NCBI GenBank assembly: GCA_030159075.1 | Contig: BROG01000155.1 | Coordinates: 906,001 to 970,000, forward strand | DNA from: Atrina japonica | Lineage: Eukaryota; Mollusca; Bivalvia; Pterioida; Pinnidae | Length of the DNA: 64,000 nt | Direction: 5' to 3' | Part shown: positions 12,151 through 24,225 of the stretch, piece by piece | Numbering within the stretch: the stretch's first letter is position 1 | Layout: every line of letters starts with the position of its first letter | Notes under the pieces: generated by a model | The model's database searches: none | The model's input: only the letters and a program-made list of their open reading frames with translations | What the model was told of the DNA's origin: nothing | Made by a program: the position numbers and the translations under genes

Positions 12151-12913
12151 TATGTCAAATGCTACTTGATGTTCTCGTGTAATATGAGCTTCGCGGCATA
12201 TTACTTTAAGTAAAATGCTCTTTTGTGGCAATGCACGTTAATTGATATTACGTCAAACGGATGTTCCTAGTGAAAAACTCTGACGCAAATTAACTTCCAG
12301 AGGGAGTTAAAAGTTTATAAAATACGTTTTCTCTCTAATTAAGATATCATCTACGAAGCACTCAGAAGAATTACATAACATAATTAATCTGAAGAGGAAT
12401 AATTAGCAGTCTATCTTAATATGAATACAATAGGACATATACTATTAGCGTTATGTTTACACTTTAAAAAGTTTAAATAATTGGCAACTGTTTTGACAAA
12501 GAATGGACATGGATAAAGATATATGCGATTAAAGCAGCTCTACATACCACTGACAATTTTGTGTGAATGTATGCACGATGACAACAGTTTCCCTCGTGAA
12601 CAATATTGCTGAAAACAAAACTATGACTTTTTTCAAATGGTAATTTTGGGATCATCATGATACCTTTCTTCTTTTGCAAATCCGGAATATACCACCATAC
12701 CTTACATATTAGATATGCCCATCGTTTACTAGATATTATGCTTGTCGAGGGTGAGATCCATACTATATTAATCGTTTAATTGAACGCCTTCAATGTACAT
12801 TGGTAGTTAATTGAGAATTTTAGTATTTTAAAGTCTATCATGTTTATCTTATATAAAACTGTAAGAAATGTTCAGATGAAGTAGGGAATAGCCGTGGATA
12901 TGACCGGTCAGCA

Positions 12914-13070
12914 ATAATAGAATTTACCACTAACTTGAGGGTACGACAAAGGAATGTCAATCTGAGGGTAAGATTCGTGAATGACAAACCCGAAGCTTGC
13001 CGAGGGTTTTTTCATTCAAGAATCTTATCCCGAGGATTGAGATTCCTTTGTTAGACAAGAGATTCTATTT
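12914..13070. repeat. Inverted-repeat element (MITE-like)
   Basis: Left arm AATAGAATTT, CAAAGGAATGTCAATC, GGGTAAGATTC. Right arm GAATCTTATCCC, GATTGAGATTCCTTTG, AGATTCTATT. Arms are about 70 bp with scattered mismatches. Confidence 0.8.
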
Positions 13071-13090
13071 TTGAATTTCTATTTTCTTTT

Positions 13091-13342
13091 TTACTACTTA
13101 GATTGATATACAATAACAAAACATGAAACATACTAAGGCATAAAAATTCTTAAATTCCTATATATTTTGTGAAACTTGAGAAACTCAGGTTTTCAATTGC
13201 ATTTGATTAACTCACCCTTACTATTTGTATATGAATACCACACTGGAACTGGCCTTATTTTCACAAAATATATAGGAATATAAGATATGTTTGCTTGTTT
13301 AATTCTTTTTTGTCATTGTACATCAAATACAAGTAGTAAAAG
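13091..13342. repeat. Palindromic element, family 1, copy 1
   Basis: Outer arms carry a TACTACTT..ATATACAATAAC motif. Inner arms are ATTCCTATATATTTTGTGAA and TTCACAAAATATATAGGAAT. Related copies are at 25925-26138 and 35588-35855. Confidence 0.75.
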
Positions 13343-13940
13343 TCGAAAATTCGATATCATAACATTCTTTCTTGGTAAACACAGTAAATTCCCCTTTAAT
13401 TACTACGCCATCGAGAACAAAAATATTTTACTTTAGTTGAAGCAATAAACTTTATTGAATATCATTTTAAGCAACTAATTGATAAATAAATAAATATATT
13501 TTAAAATAACATGGTTGTACAAAATATTAGAACATGAATGTCTACAAAAAATCATTAGGTCTACGTCACTTTGATAACATCCCGTCAATTTCGGTAGTGC
13601 ACGTGCATCTTGTCATCTACCCTCTTGTGGATATTTTCAAAATTTGTAAATTAATTCTTCGAATTTTCTGCGAATGGTGGTCTCAATTGCCCACTTTTAT
13701 CATTTATATTAACTTTGTATATTTACTTATGTTATATACCATTGGTTATTCTATAACAGTATTCAAATACTGATATGAATTTTATTCAAGAGTTTTTATT
13801 GGTCAATGGTAGTATGAGTAGTCTACGTATTCTAGTTTGAAAGAATTCTTTTAAAGAGACACGAATGTCACACAAATCCACATTGCACAATCTTACTATC
13901 TTTCGGAGAATAAGCAAAGTATTATGAGGTTCATACTCCA

Positions 13941-14130
13941 GGCGGGGCGGGCGGAGTAACCTTTTGATTATCATACGGATGATTCTACTCACTTTTGGGT
14001 AGCGACAGGCTCAACGGTAAAACATTTTATTTCTCAGTGGATCCCCGCAGATATGGTGAAAAGTAGGAATGATACTCTTTCCTGCGTAATTTTAATGTCG
14101 TTTAGCTCTGTTACCTAAAATATAAACTCG
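13941..14130 (+). promoter_or_regulatory. Putative promoter region of gene B
   Basis: Shares blocks with the sequence upstream of the gene C signal exon (41155-41295): GACAAGCT-like, ACGG.AAAAC.TTTTAT, GTGTAATTTTAATGT, TTACCTAAAAT.TAAACTCGTC. A third copy is at 52453-52610. A TATA-like ACTATATATGC follows at about 14183. The transcription start is not determined. Confidence 0.5.
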
Positions 14131-14232
14131 TCCAGGTCAATAAAGGCTCTCACGACTCCATACCACCTGGTTATACGGATTTTACTATATATGCTTTCCA
14201 TTTCTTGAGATACGCATACAGAATTTCTTATT

Positions 14233-14308
14233 ATGGAGAAATTGTGCTTGTTAATTGTATTCATATTGAGGATTTCGAGTGCGCAAATCAGTAACTACAG
14301 GGCTAAAG
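14233..14308 (+). CDS. Gene B, first coding exon: signal peptide
   Basis: ATG at 14233-14235 opens MEKLCLLIVFILRISSAQ, a short basic start, a hydrophobic core and a small-residue cleavage region (SSA/Q). The exon continues ISNYRAK and ends on a phase-1 G before GTATAT. It is clearly related to the gene C first exon at 41440 (both read LCxLL..I..RIS.S.Q), which supports the start. It predicts a secreted product. Phase 1 is compatible with every TSP1 exon downstream. Confidence 0.75.
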
Positions 14309-14484
14309 GTATATGCATGCTCACCGATCTACTCTTATGAAATGCTATTGTTGTAGAATCTAAATGCATAAATTATATACGTACTGGCAAATACTAGATT
14401 ATTATAGTTTGTTTACACTGGGACAATATAATTACTAAATACTTTCGTGTATATTTATGTCATACCTTTTGAAAAATCATGGAA

Positions 14485-14631
14485 ATGATATCTCATTTTA
14501 AGAAAACTTCAGAAAAACCAAACGTTGGTTTGAAAAATGCTCAAATTTGAGTACCCTACTCTAAGGTAATTTGAGCATTTTTTCAAACTAATTTTTGGTT
14601 TTTCTGTAGTTTTCTTGAAATGAGATATCAT
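14485..14631. repeat. Long inverted repeat (hairpin)
   Basis: Arms of about 60 bp: ATGATATCTCATTT, AAGAAAACTTCAGAAAAACC, TGCTCAAATT on the left, with matching reverse complements on the right, separated by about 20 bp. It lies in the first intron of gene B. Confidence 0.85.
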
Positions 14632-14999
14632 TGTACTGGGAAATCGTGAAGTGAACGCAATATTTTTGTTTGAAAGAAACGGAAATTTAATGGATTTCCT
14701 ATACAGTTACATTTAGAAGCTGTTTATTAAAAATTAAAGAAAAAAGATCGAGCTTGAGTATTGGGTAAATTTAATGATTTTGACCCCCAGCAGATACTTG
14801 GTATCTTCCATACTTTAAGTCAAGTACTTGACATGCCTTTCTACACATATTTTTCTATCTAGTTATTTAATACATTTTGCCAAATGATATATGCAGTGGA
14901 TTACCACAAGTCAACTTATTTCATTTTGTGGTCAATACAAAAATCATAGATACCACAGTATTAATCTTCAGACATCTGGTAAGCATTTGATAAATACGG

Positions 15000-15172
15000 A
15001 CCTCAGGAAATCTAGAGGTAGGATCAGGTGCCATGGAGGCGCAAGAATCCTCTGTTGACCGGTCACACCTGCCGTGAGTCCCCAGACAAGCTCATATATG
15101 AGGAATAAATCCTCGTCACCATTGGTACAGACGACTCAACAACCGCTATAATGACTTTTTTTTATTATCGTG
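15000..15172 (-). repeat. Penelope-like element, 3' terminal fragment, reverse
   Basis: The reverse complement matches 27660-27800, including the GACCGGTCA and CCATGGCACCTGATCC blocks. Confidence 0.75.
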
Positions 15173-15656
15173 TATTGCTGTCTGTAATATTGCTTTTAAA
15201 TTGTTTATAACACTTGCAATCAAAAGTTATCCCTTCTAAATTCTCATTACCATTTAGAGTCGATTCTCAACCAATCAAAGTGCTTTAAATATTCATTTTG
15301 GATGGAATGAAATGATGACATATCAGTCTGATGGTAATACTTCTATTTATTGACAAAAGCAAACTGGTCCAGATTAAATAACATCTAAGACTTTTCGATG
15401 AAATATTTTAACCTAAAATTAAAAAAAGGACAAATATAACTCCGGAGAAATTATTGACGTTAGTAACTTGATTGTATGGTCATATATATGCTATATTTCA
15501 AATATCAAAGAGGCATTATCGCATCTCGTATATTCAGGTATTCTACCAATAAGCAAAATAATAGGTTATAAATGCCAAGTTTAAGTATATTTATCCAATT
15601 ATAATATTTCTATATAGAATATTATGTTCTTATTGTTCTTGTTTTACACTTTACAG

Positions 15657-15792
15657 TTATCCCGGATTATGAGTGGACTCAATGGACATTATGCAGCGCC
15701 ACATGCGGAGACGGAACAAAGCGCAGCGACACACAGAATAGATGGTCGTGAAGAAGATAGAGAAAGTAAATGTGAAATCCGAAAATGTCCTA
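15657..15792 (+). pseudogene. Gene B, TSP1-like exon with frameshift
   Basis: Splice sites look intact (TTTACAG and CCTA|GTAAGA), but the exon is 136 bp instead of 171, so the frame is not preserved. From the phase-1 start it reads EWTQWTLCSATCGDGTKR and reaches TGA about 30 codons in. The last part fits only in another frame (CEIRKCP). Its counterpart in gene C is 44905-45075, which is intact. Skipping this exon would join phase 1 to phase 1 and restore gene B. A one-base assembly error is the alternative. Confidence 0.6.
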
Positions 15793-15847
15793 GTAAGAAT
15801 TGTTTTATTTTAAGTGTTTTATACCACACTCATGAAGTTTTTCCCAG

Positions 15848-15930
15848 TTAAACGGTGGCGACCGGTTTTAAATGATGGAGTGGTAGAACCCGGGTACACT
15901 ATATCCGGGAAGAAACCACCTGCAAGACAA
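15848..15930 (+). repeat. Conserved intronic box, gene B copy
   Basis: GGTGGCGACCGGTTTTAAATG, GGTAGAACCCGGGTACACT, GGAAGAAACCACC. Corresponds to 277-346 and 45206-45285. Confidence 0.5.
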
Positions 15931-16022
15931 ATTGTTGCACGCAACTTATTTTCTAATCCCGAGATTTCCCGGTAACTACAAGCCTGCAAGTGTATTATAA
16001 GTGAATTATGTCATACAGTCAT

Positions 16023-16700
16023 CGGAAGAACAAATTATCTATTTAGTATCATTGGTATTCCAGTGTTCTATATCTGTAAACATATGAAAATAAGAACAAA
16101 TTATCTATAATTTAGTATCATTGGTATTCCAGTGTTCTATATCAATAAATATGTGAAAATGAGAGCAAATTATCTATAATTTAGTATTATACGTATTCCA
16201 ATGTTCTATATCTGTAAATATGTCATAGTAACTAAGAACAATTATCTGTTAATATAATACCTATTCCAGTGTTGTATATCTGTAAATATCACGTAGGAAG
16301 AACAAAGTATCTATAATTCAGCATCATACGTATTCCAGTGTTGTATATCAGTAAATATTACATCTTAAGAACAAATTATCTATAATTCAGCATCATACGT
16401 ATTACTGTGTTGGATATCTATGAATATGTCATAGTAAGAACAAATTATCTATAATTCAGCATCATACGTATTCCAGTGTTGTATATCAGTAAATATTACA
16501 TCTAAAGAACAAATTATCTATAATTCAGCATCATACGTATTCCAGTGTTGTATATCTGTAAATATTACATCTAAAGAACAAATTATCTATATTTTAGCAT
16601 CATACGTATTCCAGTGTTGTATATCTGTAAATATTACATAGGAAGAACAAAATATCTATAATTTAGAATTATACGTATTCCAGAGTTCTATATCTATAAA
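16023..16700 (+). repeat. Minisatellite, about 69-bp unit, about 10 copies
   Basis: Units share GAACAAATTATCTATAATT, CATCATACGTATTCCAGTG and GTATATCTGTAAATAT. Period is about 67-74 bp, and copies differ by several percent. Intronic in gene B. Confidence 0.9.
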
Positions 16701-16834
16701 TATGTCATATGTGTATACACAATGTAATTGTCTGTGTTATGTTAATGTGTCCTACTATGAATTATATCTGTGTGTATAAAGTGTAGTTGTCTGTTATATT
16801 AATGTGTACTAGTATATATACGACTTATATCTCT

Positions 16835-17165
16835 GTGCAGGATTGTCTTTTTTGTATTGTTATGCCGTAGTACAACTTATCTCCCTCTGTGTATACATGT
16901 GTGTGATTGTATGTTCTGTGTTATTTTGCCTTAGTGCGACCTACATCCCCCTGTGTATACACATGTGTAATTGTCTGTTCTGTGTTATTGTGCCGTATTA
17001 CTACTTATCTCCCTCTGTGTATACACGTGTGTGATTGTTCTTTGTTAATGTGCTGTAGTACTACTTACCTCCCTGTGTATACACCTGTTATTTTCTGTTC
17101 TTTGTTAATGATCTGTATTACGACTTATCTCTCTCTCTTTGTATACACGTGTATCCATCAGTACA
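16835..17165 (+). repeat. Minisatellite, about 70-bp unit, about 5 copies
   Basis: Units share TTATCTCCCTCTGTGTATAC, ACGTGTGTGATTGT and CTGTT..TTAATGTG. The core resembles the 56-bp minisatellite in the equivalent intron of gene C (TTATCTCTCTTTGTATACAC). Confidence 0.85.
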
Positions 17166-17272
17166 TACTGTATTTAAGTGTCTGTCGAACGTATGCTTTG
17201 ATATAAGATAAGTTATTGAGATTTTAGTTTGTTAGTACCGTCAAATTATAGATGATAAAGCTAAAATAATTC

Positions 17273-17273
<1 letters not shown>

Positions 17274-17340
<67 letters not shown>
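17274..17340 (+). repeat. (TTA)n microsatellite
   Basis: Over 20 ATT units. Confidence 0.95.
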
Positions 17341-17342
<2 letters not shown>

Positions 17343-17344
17343 TT

Positions 17345-18490
17345 TTTTTGATTTTAAACATATCCATCATGCATCATAAGCGTACAATATACATGTATAC
17401 ATATGCTATCATATTTATCTAATAAGAATTTAGAATTTGAATGTGGTTATCAACTTAGATCCATTTCAACAAAAATAAAAATATTCGGGACGAAAATCAC
17501 AACTGTACTGCTTTAAACAATTATTGCCCCACAACAAGTATTTATATTTTTGACAGAAAGCATAAATAGATATAAACGAGTCACACATGTTGCGCATTAA
17601 GACCATGTTTAAGACAAATATTATAGTTGATAGTAATTCAACTGCAATACTTCAAATGATATATCTGGTATTTTCTGTGGACATATGAAGAAACAGTATA
17701 TGTAGGGGAAATAATTATGGTATTTGAACGATTACAATGATGAAATTTCGTAATGTATGATGTCACATAAGAAATGTATAACGCATGTATAATAAGTTTG
17801 AAATGTACATTCCGGGGAGTATGTTCATAAATAAACTTTTCTGTACTCTCTTAATGCGTATTCGTATGAACTGTCGTCGTGTTTTCAAATCATATTCCAG
17901 CTAATTAGTGGAAAACATTTTTCTATTTATAAACGGTAAGGTGATGCCGGTTACGTGGTGACGCTCTACTGGGCGTGTTCGTTTCACTGTCCATGACAAT
18001 CCAGACAAGTGGAACACAATCAAATGCTCTGGAACACTGTCCTGGGCAGGCAATTTTAACCATAAACTTACGTGAATTATGTTAATTTTATCGATATCTT
18101 TGAAATAACTACTTCCTGCCCTGGTATACTCGATTGTAACATGTTCTGAGAATGCTGGAACAGTACTCTCGCGGTGAATCGAGCACACCCTTTATATCAC
18201 TCCTTCACTAGGGTAAAGTTAAGAATTCCTACCGAATCCCTCTAATATCTCCATTAATTAATAGATTTTTTTAAATTTATTTTCATTTTCGTCGGTTAGG
18301 AGTGGTTTTCTAATGAAAATGTCAAAAATTACAATAATGTCCAGAAAATTACAATAACGTCCCCTAAATGTGACTTGAATGGCTATCGATAAATTCAACA
18401 TATGATTATTTGATATATCTTCTCCTGCATTGCACCTGTTCACACTTTTAGTTCTCCCAGAGTTCCGTTTTCGTCCAAAATTCACTATAT
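17345..18490. other. Gene B intron, no recognised feature
   Basis: AT-rich sequence; I see no exon with TSP1 or LDLa cysteine spacing on either strand. Confidence 0.5.
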
Positions 18491-18493
18491 TTG

Positions 18494-18652
18494 TATAGAC
18501 CCTTTAGCAGTAACTGTGACTTTGCCAGTCTTTAGTTGGCAAAATGATGCACGTCAAGAAAGAATCAGTTACCACGTGTATGTTTTTGCGTGTATCTGTA
18601 TCATTTTGCCAACCAAAGTCACAGGACCACAATTACTGCTAAAGGGTCTATA
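18494..18652. repeat. Inverted-repeat element with TA ends (MITE-like)
   Basis: TATAGACCCTTTAGCAGTAA at the left and TTACTGCTAAAGGGTCTATA at the right are perfect inverse ends, followed inward by GTGACTTTG..GGCAAAATGAT pairs. The ends fit a TA target site. Confidence 0.85.
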
Positions 18653-18794
18653 ATGTCTCCTGAAACTTCTAATGGTATGGCTAAAAGCAAAAATTAACAC
18701 AAGATACATTGTTCAAAGAATTTCGTTTACCGAACAATTTGCTGGATAAAAATTGATATAGATTGAGTACATGTTTTTCTTTTACTACAAACAG

Positions 18795-18965
18795 GGGACG
18801 GTGGATTTACCAATTGGAACGCATGGTCAAATTGCATTGTTTCTTGTGGAAATGGGACAATGTCACGTAGTCGAACTTGCACCAATCCTAGTCCTGCTTA
18901 TGGTGGACGTAACTGTTCCGGTGATTTTGTCGAAGAATTGCCCTGCAATTCCCTTCCGTGTCCAG
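18795..18965 (+). CDS. Gene B, TSP1 repeat 1
   Basis: 171 bp, phase 1-1; acceptor CAAACAG, donor CCAG|GTAATA. It reads DGGFTNWNAWSNC, then CIVSCGNG, RTCTNP, GGRNCSGDF and CNSLPCP. All six cysteines are present, as are the WxxWxxC and CxxSCxxG modification motifs. The 3' half and following intron are nearly identical to 20040-21206, marking a recent tandem duplication. Confidence 0.85.
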
Positions 18966-19461
18966 GTAATAGAATAAAATAAAGTTAATACTATAATGAA
19001 ACTCCGTTTAGATATTTAACAAGTCATAGTTCTAATGTTAAGTATTCATATATTTTGTTGTGAGCTTTGTGTCTTTGTCTTATTTAAATAGATCAACTCC
19101 CACTACAATCAACTCCAGTTACCCAAATTATTAGTCACCTGTCGGTGAAAACGATGATATTATGTTAGCTTATGACTAAATTCAAAGTGGGGTTGCGTAC
19201 CGGGTCAAAAGGTCTAGTATGAAGATCATTGTTACTGAAATTAAACATATATGGCTTTATTTAGGCCATCAAATGAAAACTCAAAACGTCAACGAAGAAG
19301 GTCACTGTTACAAAGCACTATATATATCCTAGGGTGTCGGATTTAAGCAAATAAATACAAATCATGAAATGAATTACATATAAAGCACTAAAATAACTAA
19401 AATACGAACAAAATTAAAGTCTAATTTCCCATTCCACAGGACTAACAGATTAAAATAACGT

Positions 19462-19519
<58 letters not shown>

Positions 19520-19754
19520 TCATCTAACACAAACGACTGCGTCTATCTCATCACTTGCAAGGTTTGCAAGAGACAATATGATGGTGAAACTGGAGACCTC
19601 CGCAGACGCATCAATAATCAAGAATCAAAAGGTCAACTATGAAGATCACTGTTATTAAAAATAGATATCAATGACCATATTTTGGTTTCCAAATGATGAC
19701 TTACAAATGCAAGATAGGAACACACACACATACACACACATATACACACACACA

Positions 19755-19827
<73 letters not shown>

Positions 19828-20658
19828 TCTTTCGATTATTATATTATGGTTATTTTTGTTCAAATGACATTAGGACAAATGTAAGATTACAACGCTTCAA
19901 ATTATCAATTTCGTTTTCAATAGTTTATATACTTTATTTCTTTGTTGACTACTAGAAGTGGACGGTGGATTCACAAACTGGAACGCATGGTCAAATTGTA
20001 GTGTTTCTTGTGGAAATGGTACAATGTCACGAAGTCGAACTTGCACCGATCCTAGTCCTGCTTATGGTGGACGTAACTGTTCCGGTGATTTTGTCGAAGA
20101 ATTGCCCTGCAATTCCCTTCCGTGTCCAGGTAATAGAATAAAATAAAGTTAATACTATAATGAAACTCCGTTTAGATATTTAACAAGTCATAGTTCTAAT
20201 GTTAAGTATTCATATATTTTGTTGTGAGCTTTGTGTCTTTGTCTTATTTAAATAGATCAACTCCCACTACAATCAACTCCAGTTACCCAAATTATTAGTC
20301 ACCTGTCGGTGAAAACGATGATATTATGTTAGCTTATGACTAAATTCAAAGTGGGGTTGCGTACCGGGTCAAAAGGTCTAGTATGAAGATCATTGTTACT
20401 GAAATTAAACATATATGGCTTTATTTAGGCCATCAAATGAAAACTCAAAACGTCAACGAAGAAGGTCACTGTTACAAAGCACTATATATATCCTAGGGTG
20501 TCGGATTTAAGCAAATAAATACAAATCATGAAATGAATTACATATTAAAAAGCACTAAAATAACTAAATAAAATACACAACAAAATTAAAGTCTAATTTC
20601 CCATTCCACAGGACTAACAGATTAAAATAACGTAAAAAATAACACACACACACACAGG

Positions 20659-20698
<40 letters not shown>

Positions 20699-21001
20699 TC
20701 ATCTAACACAAACGACTGCGTCTATCTCATCACTTGCAAGGATTTTGCAAGAGACAATATGATGGTGAAACTGGAGACCTCCGCAGACGCATCAATAATC
20801 AAGAATCAAAAGGTCAACTATGAAGATCACTGTTATTAAAAATAGATATCAATGACCATATTTTGGTTTCCAAATGATGACTTACAAATGCAAGATAGGA
20901 ACACACACACATACACACACACATACACACACACACTATATATATATATTATATATATAATATATATATACTGTTATTATATATCTATATATATATATAT
21001 G

Positions 21002-21058
<57 letters not shown>

Positions 21059-21300
21059 TCTTTCGATTATTATTATATGTTTTATTATTATTATGGTTAT
21101 TTTTTGTTCAAATGACATTAGGACAAATGTAAGATTACAACGCTTCAAATTATCAATTTCGTTTTCAATAGTTTATATACTTTATTTCTTTGTTGACTAC
21201 TAGAAGTGGACGGTGGATTCACAAACTGGAACGCATGGTCAAATTGTAGTGTTTCTTGTGGAAATGGTACAATGTCACGAAGTCGAACTTGCACCGATCC
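18886..21300 (+). repeat. Tandem duplication of about 1.2 kb spanning exon to exon
   Basis: The segment from the middle of the 18795 exon through its intron into the 19959 exon is repeated directly into the 21207 exon. Offsets are 1164 bp at the left and 1248 bp at the right. The difference lies in (AC)n tracts (19466-19516, 20641-20694) and (TA)n tracts (19757-19824, 20936-21055). Non-repeat parts look nearly identical. Confidence 0.85.
19959..20129 (+). CDS. Gene B, TSP1 repeat 2
   Basis: 171 bp, phase 1-1; acceptor CTAGAAG, donor CCAG|GTAATA. It reads VDGGFTNWNAWSNCSVSC, then GNGTMSRSRTCTDP, GGRNCSGDF and CNSLPCP. It keeps Ser in CSVSC where repeat 1 has Ile. Confidence 0.85.
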
Positions 21301-21394
21301 TAGTCCCGCCTATGGAGGACGTAACTGTTCCGGTGATTTTGTCGATGAATCACCCTGCTATTCCTTGCCGTGTTCAGATAACAGAATCGAATAA
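21207..21394 (+). CDS. Gene B, TSP1 repeat 3, probable last exon
   Basis: The TSP1 repeat occupies 21207-21377 and reads as repeat 2, but with DESPCYSLPCS at the end. At the expected donor the sequence is TCAG|ATAACA, a G-to-A change at intron position +1. Reading on gives DNRIE and TAA at 21392-21394. An AATAAA lies at 21716-21721. Either this is the real gene end, which would lack an LDLa module, or the gene is broken here. Confidence 0.6.
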
Positions 21395-21721
21395 AGAGAA
21401 GAATAGTATATTATTTTGCTGTTTATTAACTAGCACACCGTTTACAGAGTAAACAAATCATAGTTTATTTTTTATTCATGTATTTTGGAATTGACTTTGT
21501 CCCATTGTAATAAGTTCGAGGTATCAATTTTATTTTGAATTATTGCTTGGACTTGTGCAAAATGTTGTATTAGAGGACAATAGTATAGATATTTCCTGTG
21601 TACAGATACCAGACTTTTAATTGTTGGACGTTTGTGAGTCGAGATACAGGCTAGTCAACCTGTTTGTTTACATTTTTATCTAGCCGGTCGTTGGACTCCT
21701 TTCTGTATTATATATAATAAA

Positions 21722-22569
21722 TATGATATAAACACATGATTATGCTAAATTTTATTTTATTGACATAGTTTCGGCCTCCTGTGTATGTAACGTTGGTAAT
21801 TCGTTACAATGACACTGTAGACCATCATTAATGTTTGCTTTCAATCGGATCAAATCAAACAAAAACATTAAAACAAATACGGCGTATGCAAGATTAAATA
21901 GTATAAGCAGTATCAATTTTCGTAATGTATTAATAGATGTCTGTAGTTTAACAAATCAGAATAAATTCATTTTTACGTTTTCAAATTAACATAAAGGCAT
22001 TTTGTTATTTCTACCAAACATAAGGGATAGACTTCGGTCTATTTATGAACCTCTAATAGACCTTTTCCGATTTGTCCTGTTCGGACACGATTCGTAATAA
22101 TAGTAGGCAAATTCAAAGAAATATGTGCCTGGCATAACTTCCGGTTAAGGAATTGATCGCATAGGTAAACACAAACATGTATTACGTACATTGGAAGTGG
22201 CCAAATTTGAGAAGTAGCAGCTTAACTTTTCTTCCACTCAAATGACCTGAAACAAGACATAAATGAATGTCTTCAATGTAAACATTACAAAGCCGGAAAT
22301 ACCTAGGTCACGTTTCTGCTGACGGCACGTGATCCGAGTTCAAATCATTCCACAAAACTAAACGGAATGGGACAATTAGGAAAAGGCCTATTTAGTTGCA
22401 GACTCAGTAATTGAAAGTATTATATTATCATTGGACTGCTCTACAAACTTGATTTACTATATATAGACAAAATTACACATATATTTCTGTCCGTATCATC
22501 AGACTGCATGTGATCGTTGTAGTGGATGGATTCGAGACACGAGTTACTTTGTATAAATTTCAGTTCTTA
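21722..22569. other. Intergenic, no recognised feature
   Basis: No gene or repeat boundary recognised downstream of the gene B poly(A) candidate. Confidence 0.5.
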
Positions 22570-23029
22570 TTGAAATTCCATCCTAAAATATCGATTTTCA
22601 ATATTAAGAATTAGTCAAGAACTTGCTGCAATTTGATGTAATTAATGCAATTTGGAGTAATTACCCAATGAAATGTCTTTACATTTCTCAGAATGCCATC
22701 ATTCAATGCACTTTTGTTTGCTTTTGTTTGATTGTTGTGTTACATCCCGTTATCATTCACTTATACGTTGATGTAACCAGCTAATGGTGAAGTGCTACAC
22801 ATTTTGACCTGTAATATGGAATGACGCCAATACAGTAAGAGTTCTTTTATATGCAACACAGGAGCTCGGGTTTCAGTCTAATCCCAAAGATCAATTACTT
22901 TTACATCGTATGCTGATCGCTTGGCGAAGAAACAGTCACCTACAGATTTAAAAGTATTGGTATGACCCGGTCTGGAACTCGAATCCGGGACCTTATGCTT
23001 GCAAGTCGAATGCTCTATCACTCATTACA

Positions 23030-23032
<3 letters not shown>

Positions 23033-23124
<92 letters not shown>
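23033..23124 (+). repeat. (TA)n microsatellite
   Basis: Uninterrupted TA tract of about 92 bp. Confidence 0.95.
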
Positions 23125-23127
<3 letters not shown>

Positions 23128-23177
23128 CTAAAACGTTTAGTTTGTAAATATAATAGTATACCAGAAAATTGTAGTTA

Positions 23178-23338
23178 TAAGTGATATAAAAATTTCAGAT
23201 ACCAAAGTATAAATCAATAGGATGTCCAGGACATAGATACAAATCCGGTAAAAATGGACAAACACGGACCTCTGGAAACCAAGAGGTGGGATCAGGTGCC
23301 ATGGAGGATTAAGCATCCCCTGTCGACCGGTCACACGT
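23178..23338 (-). repeat. Penelope-like element, 3' terminal fragment, reverse
   Basis: The reverse complement matches 27740-27890 closely (GGACATCCTATTGATTTATA, CCGGATTTGTATCTATG). A (TTA)n tract follows at 23407-23437. Confidence 0.85.
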
Positions 23339-23401
23339 CTTTTAATTTGTTTTTTAATATTTTATTGACAGGCCCGTGAGCATATACCTCCACAGGTCCA
23401 G

Positions 23402-23441
<40 letters not shown>

Positions 23442-24139
23442 ATGTTGTAAATATTTTATTGACATTCCTGTGAACATATACCCCACGGGTCCAGTGTTAC
23501 AGAATCTCCAACGTTTGAGGAAATTAGTGTGTTTGTTCTGTCGAGAGAAAATCTTTTCTTCAAGTTTAACATAATATTTTAGATCAGTTATAAATCCATG
23601 TAAATTTGGATTTTTAAATTTTTTTCTCTCATGTAAATCAAATGTTTCACTATTAAAACGATTAAATTGACTATTTGAAACAAAGGATCTTTAAATTTCT
23701 TTCCAAATATTATATCGAACGTCTTTTAATTAGATTGCATCGAATACCTGTTTGTTAGTGATACCCAACTCAGGACAGGAAGTGATCAGTTTACTCCTTC
23801 ATGCACGTGATCTCATCCTTCAACTTCCAATGGTCTATTCATAATGATGTATCTAAATTCTTTAGGTAGATTACTCTGATGGTAGTCAGTTTTAACACTC
23901 TATCAAGCATTATTGATGTATCTATTATGCAGAAATCCTAATTGTCATTTTCAAGATGACAGGCTTCATCTATCGGCATTTGACTTTCAGCCAATGAAAT
24001 TGCTATGCGTGTTCGATTCACATGGATTGTAATTGTGACAAATTGGTCGAATATTCTTGATTTTCGTAGTATTGACAAAAACCAAACTGATTCAGATTAA
24101 ATAACATCTAAATTAGTCGACAAAATATCTGAAATTTCA

Positions 24140-24225
24140 TAGACAGAGGTAAACTACTCACTGACAAACTATTGACACAGAAATATCGAAAACTGCGTTT
24201 GATGTCAACGTTCTGCAAATTTTAA
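24140..24225 (+). repeat. Penelope-like RT C-terminal coding fragment
   Basis: CAGAGGTAAACTACTCACTG and ATCGAAAACTGCGTTTGATG match 27500-27580. It is short and isolated. Confidence 0.75.

Noticed and set aside
18771..18977. Open frame covering the 18795 exon in another frame
   Set aside because: It lacks the cysteine pattern; the phase-1 reading gives a full TSP1 repeat.
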